This document shows, piece by piece, positions 57,426 to 64,000 of a stretch of DNA of 64,000 bases. Within the stretch, counting starts at the first letter, position 1, and each line of letters opens with the position of its first letter. This DNA comes from Lophius americanus. Its lineage: Eukaryota; Chordata; Actinopteri; Lophiiformes; Lophiidae. Under the pieces are notes generated by a model. The model was not told the DNA's origin. It saw only the letters and a list, made by a program, of their open reading frames with translations, and searched no databases. A program made the translations under genes and the position numbers. Location: contig JBBDHG010000028.1 of assembly GCA_037951165.1 (NCBI GenBank), forward strand, positions 496,001-560,000. The letters run 5' to 3'.

Positions 57426-57463
57426 GCAAAATGGTATCCATGTTTGCATGGATACCATTTTGC
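57426..57463. other. Perfect 17-bp hairpin
   Basis: Arms GCAAAATGGTATCCATG (57426-57442) and its exact complement (57447-57463) flank a 4-base loop, TTTG. The architecture is almost the same as the hairpin at 38898-38937. Confidence 0.93.
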
Positions 57464-57681
57464 TGCCCCTTGTCAGAGATCTGTAATGTTGCATATGCTA
57501 CATTTGGGCTTTATGTTGATTATATTTCCAAATTTGAAAGTGAATCAGCTCCTGTGTTTGTTTGTTTTTTGCTTAAGTACATATTTCCCTTTTTAAACTT
57601 CCACCACACATATCCAAATTGTAACTTTGTTGATTAGATTTTAAAGCATGAAAATCCAAAAAGTCGATGTCAAGTTTGTCA

Positions 57682-57759
57682 GAATTGGTTAAATAGAGAC
57701 ATTAAGGCATCATTATACCAGAATTGGTTAAATAGAGACATTAAGGCATCATTATACCA
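57682..57759. repeat. 39-bp perfect tandem duplication
   Basis: Two identical 39-bp units lie head to tail at 57682-57720 and 57721-57759. Each starts GAATTGGTTAAATAGAGACA and ends ATTATACCA. The perfect identity in otherwise decayed DNA points to a recent event. Confidence 0.95.
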
Positions 57760-57926
57760 TAAGTGTTTTTTTCATAATGATACATGGTGTTAAGAACCCA
57801 TAAAATACTGTCATTAGTTTATAAATCCTGAAATTTAAGACATATTTGACCTACGCTGGGCGCCATTACTCCAACGGCGCATTGCATTATGGGTTGATGA
57901 CGTAGAATGGTTGTTGTTTCGTAGCA

Positions 57927-58385
57927 ATGGTGAGAGAAAAATTGATAATTTACCTCTTTTGGTTGTACTTGTGTTGCCTTTGGTTATACTTGTCAGTCGA
58001 AGGGCAATACCGGAAGTGATTCAAGTCTCCACAGCTTTCTCAGCGATAAGAAGAGGAGAAAACACTGGGAAGACGCCTGTGGACGTTAACAACTTCCAGA
58101 GGACCCACGTCTGCATTTGCGTAATTTCTCTCCTGATGCTTTTGAAGCATTTAGACGACCACATCTGCTAAAAGAGCTTACGGGGCATTGTGGTGAAAAC
58201 TAAGCTTAAAAATAGATGATGTGCCAACAATATTTCCAAACAAGGAGACTAAACGCCACCGAGAAGCGAGGGACAATCGCTGTACAAAGTGGCAAAGACA
58301 GGAGATGCCGGACACTCTCTTGCTAAAATCTGAAACAGCTCAAGGATGCAGAGAGTCTGAAATGGACTATTGGACACGACTATGA
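57927..58385 (+). pseudogene. THAP zinc-finger domain relic
   Basis: From 57961 one frame reads GCTCVAFGYTC, then KGNTGSDSSLHSF, KKRRKHWEDACGR, a stop, then PRLHLRNFSPDAFEAF and HLLKELTG. After a frameshift, from 58218, it reads DVPTIFPNKETKRHREARD. The ordering fits a THAP domain (C2CH zinc-coordinating DNA-binding module): N-terminal cysteines, the invariant tryptophan, a C-x2-H-F site followed by PDAFE, and the closing AVPTIF box. Decay is clear: an in-frame TAA, at least one frameshift, and both residues of the second zinc-binding pair changed (H and N in place of C and H). THAP domains occur in P-element-like transposases and in host proteins derived from them, and I cannot tell which this was. 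An ATG at 57927 lies in a different frame. No downstream RNase H-like region is recognisable. Confidence 0.65.
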
Positions 58386-58811
58386 CCATGGAGGATATCA
58401 TACAACGATGATATTATCTATGTGCTTACCTTGAACAGCTGCTGACAAAAAGTGGAGTCTTTACAAAAAAACATTTGCCTTCATGGTTGCCATAGCAACA
58501 CGATTCCCGCACAGACACTGGCGATTGTGTCCCCCTCTCGCTTCATCACGTCTCTCATTGTCTTTTTGTGTTTGCTCAGTTTGAGTTAACTTTTCCAAGT
58601 TATTCTTGTTTATGTCGTTTCGGTTCAATTTGAACCAGAACGCGATCTACGAGTTTAATTATTTTTTCAAATTTGTACAAACTACGGTGTGTGGAGTAAA
58701 TTTAATGTTGCATTTATACAGCTGATACCGTCAAATATGTTTCAAAGGATACAAGTCTTGACAGTTGGGATACCCTTTAACACCATAACCATTCAGTTCA
58801 TGGTTATGGTG
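58386..58811. other. Non-coding stretch
   Basis: No gene is recognised. It could hold more decayed sequence of the THAP-bearing unit, but I see no motif. A 12-bp inverted repeat (CACCATAACCAT and complement) sits at 58781-58811. Confidence 0.4.
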
Positions 58812-59092
58812 GTTTTATATTTTTTGATACTAGAGGGAGCTTAATCTCCAAAAGTTTTCTCAACCTTTAGTCTGTTTCTAGTGCAAATTTGATCCATTTA
58901 AATCAATTCGAGGAGATCTCTCTGGTAAACATCAGATTTTACTCTACTAATTAAAATCGTAATCACCGGGCGAAGCTTTTTACAAAATAAATTCATAACC
59001 ATTGGTTAATTTTAATCCAAATTCGTTAGATGGATTGACTTGAAGATAACTATTTTGTTTGTGTCTGTGTGTGTATATACATATATATAAAT

Positions 59093-59143
<51 letters not shown>

Positions 59144-59324
59144 TTTGGTTTCTATCGTGTTCATATTTTAACGTGTAGTGGGAGCTTATAAATGAAAAAC
59201 ACTGTCTTTTGGACATAACATAACATTTGAGGGGTTCAATCAGCAATCCGGGGAATTGCTTTTACAATGCAGGGGGCTGGGGTCAATAGCGCCTTGCTGT
59301 TGGGGATGATAGTGTAGGCCTTGT
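58812..59324 (+). repeat. Modular repeat family, locus 10
   Basis: It begins in the block GATACTAGAGGGAGCTTAAT and CCAAAAGTTTTCTCAACC, continues with middle blocks (CAATTCGAGGAGATCTCTCT; TCAGATTTTACTCTACTAAT) and holds a long TA-rich expansion at 59072-59141. It ends with the tail (GGGGAATTGCTTTTACAATG, GCCTTGCTGTTGGGGATGAT, AGTGTAGGCCTTGTTC). The TA expansion occupies the place where other loci have a short TATATA run. Confidence 0.8.
59072..59141. repeat. AT-rich (TA)n microsatellite
   Basis: About 70 bp of TA/TAA repeats inside modular-repeat locus 10. It probably expanded from the TATATA run present in the middle block of other loci. Confidence 0.95.
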
Positions 59325-60424
59325 TCTATCATCGATCATGACCAACCCCTCCACCTAGTTTCATGGTAAATCGTTACCTAGTTTATGTATAACTGTCAAA
59401 AAACAGTCAAAGAAAACCTATTAGAAAAAATACCTGACTTCAGATCCACTCCCAAAAATGAACAATGTCTCCCTCCCTACATGTTCTAGCCTTCTAAAGA
59501 GTATCATCATCATCTACCTGGTGGTTTTTGTGTCATAGATGAAGATTGTGAGAAAAAAAATTACTTAGATCAATGATCAAAGATCTTAAATTCAAAGAAA
59601 AGTAATTTCAAATTCATGATATTTTCCACCCCAAAACTAAATGGTTCTTCACTGTCACGCATCCAACCATCCTACTAGGTTTTATGAAAATCTGTCAAGA
59701 CGTTTTTTGTGTAATAATGCTAACAAACTGTTTGAAAAACAGCTTTGAAGACAGAACCTCCTTTGCTGTGATTATTAACTTACTAGCCACAAACATCAGC
59801 AGGATATTGTAATGTCACAAGAGGCCAACTGGGCTGGCAAGCATGGGTCAGTGCAAATTAACTGTGACACATGCAAGATCAAAAAGTGAAATTTTATTCT
59901 ACAGACAAAAAAGTCTGTTCAACTTAATCACCTTTGCGGAACACCAATCTTCTTAATCAACTAAAAGTATGTTCGAATAGTCTTCCTCATAGAAGGTCAT
60001 GTCTTCCTTCTTTTTAACTGTCTTTCATCCTCTTGAACTAATTTAGTTGAAATTACTTCCCTGTAGATGAACCATTTTCCTTTAAGTCCTTGGTTCAAGC
60101 TTTTTCCGGCCATATGCTGTCTGGCCTTCAATTCCCTTTGTTCTCTCTTTCTTCACCAGCACCTAGATCCTCCTTTTATTTAGGTGGGTAAAGCAACGGC
60201 ACCTCTTGAGTGATGAGACATTATGGGAGATGAAGTGTTAGACATGGCAGCCATTTTTTGGATGCCATGTCTGTGGTTGTACACGGATGTAGCGCCCAAC
60301 AACAACCTGTCCGCTTGTACTATCACAATATGTATTCAAATTATTTGCACTATATTTTTCAGGAACCCGAACATTGTTTTCCCATTTGTGACCTGTAACA
60401 TATTCAATATCTGAAAACAACCAG
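59325..60424. other. Non-coding stretch
   Basis: No gene is recognised. Confidence 0.5.
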
Positions 60425-60560
60425 GTAGGGTGGCTATCCGTCCGGTTTAAGGCCGGACAGTCCAAATTTTAAACACTGTCTCCATCCACCAGCACAGCCT
60501 TGCGCCGGATGCTCATTCATCGTCCTTTTGAGATTATGAGGCGAAGTGGGTTATTCTTTT
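60425..60560. mobile_element. Possible hAT-like transposon end
   Basis: TAGGGTGGCTATCCGTCCGG followed by TTTAAGGCCGGACAGTCC resembles the terminal part of hAT-type elements in fish, which start TAGGG and carry a CCGTCC...GGGAC hairpin. The following GTCTCCATCCACCAGCACAG and GATGCTCATTCATCGTCC fit loosely. No second end is visible. Confidence 0.3.
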
Positions 60561-60930
60561 CTTATTTTATCCTAAAAAGGTACTAGTAACTCTGCTAATA
60601 CGAAGGGTTGAAAAAAAAATCAAGTAGAAGAAATCTTTACGGTTGACCGTGGCGAGGGGAGCTAACTAATGTAACTGTCAGCAGCACATTGCAAGATACA
60701 TTTAATGTTTTTGCCCATCTTCAATAACATGTCAATAACATGTATTCAAATGTCATCCTTTAAAATGTTTGGTGAGAAACTTGAATAAAAGTTTTTTTAA
60801 GGAGCAATTTGAAGCAGTTTTCGGTGCAATATCAAATCGATGTTAGTGAAGGAATTATGAAATATCTTTATACTTAAAGTCTTTAACATTTTTTTGTGGG
60901 GTTCTTCTTTTTGTGGGGTATTGTGGGGTT
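60561..60930. other. Non-coding spacer
   Basis: There is a short CAATAACATGT direct repeat at about 60722-60743. Nothing else is seen. Confidence 0.5.
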
Positions 60931-60937
60931 CCCCCCC

Positions 60938-60968
<31 letters not shown>

Positions 60969-60971
60969 ACA
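60931..60971. repeat. Poly-C tract with CA microsatellite
   Basis: A run of 24 C residues at 60931-60954 passes directly into a short AC tract. Runs of this kind can form i-motif and G-quadruplex structures and are prone to length errors in assembly. Confidence 0.95.
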
Positions 60972-62439
60972 ATATTTTCACAGTATTGAGATTGAGGTAT
61001 TTTTGGCAAAAAATAATGTAATATTTGATTTTGTCCATATCTCTGGCAATAATTTGCAAAGTCCTGCAAAGTGTTATCCTTTTTGGTGGCCTGCTGACAC
61101 AGCCTCTGGATCCTACTTCGTGTTTAAATTAACAAGCTATAATGACAGTCAGAGCAACTCATTAACTCATGGCTTGAATTGCAAATCTAAGGCCTTGCAT
61201 CACTTGCTAGGCAAAACAGTAACGTGAGTATTCTATTGCTTCACTGGGAATCATAGACCTCCAACACTGTTTGAAAACTAGTGAGTGGTAGTGGATCAGG
61301 CTTGTCTTTGACTAGAGCACACTCACATTTAAATACCCTCACTAAACTGTGCTGATCAAACAACAAAGGAACTGAAATGATATCCTGCTCTATCTAAAAA
61401 AGAAAAAGGCTATTGCTCCGTTTCTCATTACAATCTCATTTCCTCGGAAAAACATGATGCGTTTCCACTTCAAGCACGAACCCTTTATAAGAAAAAGTTG
61501 TTTAATTTTAGTCAAATAACAATTACTGTTACCTCATTTCTGAAATGGAGGAAATGAGAAATTATCACGCTTTGCACCAACATCATCTTTTAATAAAACC
61601 TGTCTCTGTGCTCTGGAACTTGAGGTCAGAGGGACTGGACTGCTGTTGAAAAGCCAATGGGATGCATTCAATACTGTCAGGAAGAATTTAGTGCTGGTGC
61701 AGGGTGTGCCAGAACAGTGTCACACTGATTTAGGTTCCCTTTGTTGGGGTACCAGCCATCAGGTATACTCCCTCTTAACTGAGCGTGACTGGAGGTGGGT
61801 TGCGAATGCACACGAATCAACATCACACTAAAATCACACACATACACATTATGGCCATACGCTGCTCACAAGAATGTCTTTTTACATCTCAGCACATCCA
61901 TTCTCGGCGTGAAAAAGGACAAAAACATTCCGATGAGTACAAGCGCATGCACATTCCATGAGCACACGTGCTTGTTCGCACATCTACAAGCCTGTCTCAT
62001 TCCATCATGGGGCAAGGATGCAGGATCTTAGTGGGACCGGAGGAGAAAACGTACACACGAAAGGTGTCTTAACATTTTACAGCGGTGCAATGAAAGCTGT
62101 GTTTGGAAGAGAAGCTAGCAAATCATGAAATAATTCAACACATCACGCCATGGGGTAGCCAAGCGAGGGTTCATTTCAGAGAGATAGGAGAAACACAACG
62201 GCAGACGCATTCAATTAAATTTTATTACATTTCTATGAATAAATGTGATAGAATGTGGATTATACCTGAATGGCTTTCATTGAAAGGATTTGAATATTTT
62301 ATACTTCCTTTGCATCTAGATCTGACACAAACATACACAGGTTAAAATGTCCCCTGTTGGCTTTTTGCTCCACTGTTGTTGAATGTGTAATGACACCAAG
62401 GTCCACTGTCGGAGAGGAACAAAAGTGCATACACGTTTG
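60972..62439. other. Non-coding stretch
   Basis: No gene is recognised. Confidence 0.5.
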
Positions 62440-62483
62440 TGCACACACACAAACACACACACCCACACACACATTACACACAC
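62440..62483. repeat. Interrupted (CA)n microsatellite
   Basis: An imperfect CA repeat with AA, CC and ATTA interruptions. Confidence 0.85.
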
Positions 62484-64000
62484 TACTGGCTTTGTTGCTG
62501 TAATTACCCGAAAAGCCTTTGGCGTGTTTCCTTCCTGTTACCAGGAAGCTATTACCCTGGCTTCCTCAAATTTTGTAACATACACATGACAAATTGTAGT
62601 ATCTATATATACTGAAGAAGCAACTACTGAAAGTCCACACATCATAACAGACACCACAGGTAAACAATGCGTCCCATAAGGTGATGAATGGCACAGCAGC
62701 TCCTCCATTATTACTTCTTAATCAACCCTTGTTCGTGCGTGTGCGCGAACGCGAGTTTGAAAGAGAGCTGTTGAGGGGAGAATCACAGCAGACATCGTTT
62801 CATGAATTTCATTAGCGAGGTGAAAATAATTTCCTTGGCAGGTGGTAATGTAATTCAGCTATTGTTGTTAATCCAAATTTTATATGTTCCTAACTATTAC
62901 AAGGACGATGTAAGCATTTCTGCGGTGAGTCAAGGTTGCTCCTTGTCTCTTTTCCTTTCTTGTTTTATGATTTTCTCTCCAAGAAAAGCTTGTTTAACCC
63001 CTCCTCTTTTACATTCCATCACATCTCTCCTTTTCTCCTCCCCATCACATACAAACATGAGCCACTTTCATCTTCCGCTGCCGTTGTAAACAGCGATCAC
63101 AGCAAAGAGTTCAATAATGTTGATATTCGCTTTGAAGAACTGGATAAGTGTGTAAATTCATGCATATGAGATCATTGTTTGATCTAGCTATTCTGTTTGG
63201 GTTCTTCTTATTTTGGATCACAGACATGGGATTATAACTCACTTGGCACATTGTGCCAACTCCCTCATAAATGTGTCATTGGAATAAAGGACAATGACAA
63301 ATGTGGTCTTTAAGGTGCACCAGCATGAGCAGCTCATTTATCCATTCTGACTCGATAAGGGACTAAGTGAGCATTTGAAAATAAAATGTAATAAATTAAA
63401 ATATTTGCCATGTCAAGGAAAGAAACAAATATATTTGTTATAGCATTCAGAGCAGGAGTCCATAAAAACTGCATCCATTTCAAAACTCTCAAAACTTGGA
63501 AGATCAGCTGAGGTAGCAGTCACGCATTGTGACTGCTTTCTCAGCACATCAGGCTCATGGCAGGATGTGTGTGATGGCCTATAGGGTTTTTAATTTCAGC
63601 TTCAGACACACAGTAATAGAAGTTTGAGGCAGGATAAAAAAAAATAGCCATACATAAAAAGTACCGTAGAGAAATCTTGCACTTCTAGAAACAAATGATG
63701 CATGGCTCAAACTTTTTTTGATATCTAAATTAGTCCTTTACTGTCTGAGATCAAATCATCATCAACCTTAAGCCTTTTAATAGCACATGAAATTTTGTTC
63801 AACATGCCATTGTTAGGTATTCCATTTTTTAGCTCATCACCTCTATTACATCATGTGGCATTTGCATTTCAATAAAGTTTAGTATTCTTCACACGCCCAA
63901 ATCCTCAACGTTTAAAATCTTTGGTTGTGGTGTATTGTTTTAGCATCAACAGGAGGGTTAGGTTTGGGACGCGGCCATTCACAAGAACACGGACATCTCA
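62484..64000. other. Non-coding stretch with palindromic elements
   Basis: No gene is recognised. It holds a 17-bp palindrome at 63243-63259 and a 39-nt hairpin at 63507-63545 within a unique-looking block (see findings). Confidence 0.4.
63507..63545. other. Imperfect hairpin, 39 nt
   Basis: A 9-bp perfect inner stem (AGCAGTCAC and GTGACTGCT) around the loop GCATT is extended outward by GCTGAG and CTCAGC across one mismatch and one G-T pair, giving about 17 stacked positions. It could be a structured RNA element or a palindromic binding region. Confidence 0.7.

Overview
This 64 kb window looks like non-coding DNA (intergenic or a large intron) from a teleost fish, most likely a percomorph. 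The evidence is its low GC, CA/GT microsatellites, and relics of repeat classes typical of fish genomes: tRNA-derived SINEs, L2-clade LINE pieces, Tc1/mariner-like transposons and several anonymous dispersed repeats. I found no complete protein-coding gene, rRNA or functional tRNA. Family names rest on remembered motifs, because no database could be searched.

Layout. 1-8 kb: an old dispersed repeat, a 483-bp internally deleted Tc1/mariner derivative (2231-2713), a SINE-like fragment, and the first two loci of a modular repeat family that recurs about ten times (called the modular repeat here). 9.7-17.8 kb: two more modular-repeat loci, a GT microsatellite and a dispersed fish repeat. 18.1-19.0 kb: a broken Tc1/mariner-like transposase. 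20.2-21.1 kb: an element of about 950 bp bounded by perfect 20-bp inverted ends. 22.3-27.6 kb: a tRNA-derived SINE, modular-repeat loci 5 and 6, and a LINE reverse-transcriptase relic. 28-36.8 kb: long GT tracts, three SINE or SINE-like copies and a LINE 3' end. 37.1-40.3 kb: modular-repeat locus 8 abutting the largest LINE relic. That relic, on the minus strand, shows in order a zinc-knuckle N-terminus, an SGNH-esterase ORF1, an endonuclease, a linker and half of a reverse transcriptase. 40.6-43.3 kb: two orphan ORFs, modular-repeat locus 9 and a repeat tail. 52.5-53.4 kb: a second L2-type reverse-transcriptase relic. 55.27-55.79 kb: an 18-unit, 28-bp minisatellite. 57.4-58.4 kb: a perfect hairpin, a perfect 39-bp tandem duplication and a decayed THAP zinc-finger domain. 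58.8-59.3 kb: modular-repeat locus 10.

The coding relics carry frameshifts, stops or lost catalytic residues, so nothing here appears able to move on its own. The points most worth a second look are the modular repeat family (tandem modules plus head-to-head inversions), the THAP relic, the Tc1 deletion derivative, the LINE that kept its 5' half but lost its 3' half, and two near-identical perfect hairpins that suggest template-switch mutations. Several unique-looking blocks rich in homeodomain- or SOX-like motifs may be conserved enhancers, but only alignment to other fish could show that.
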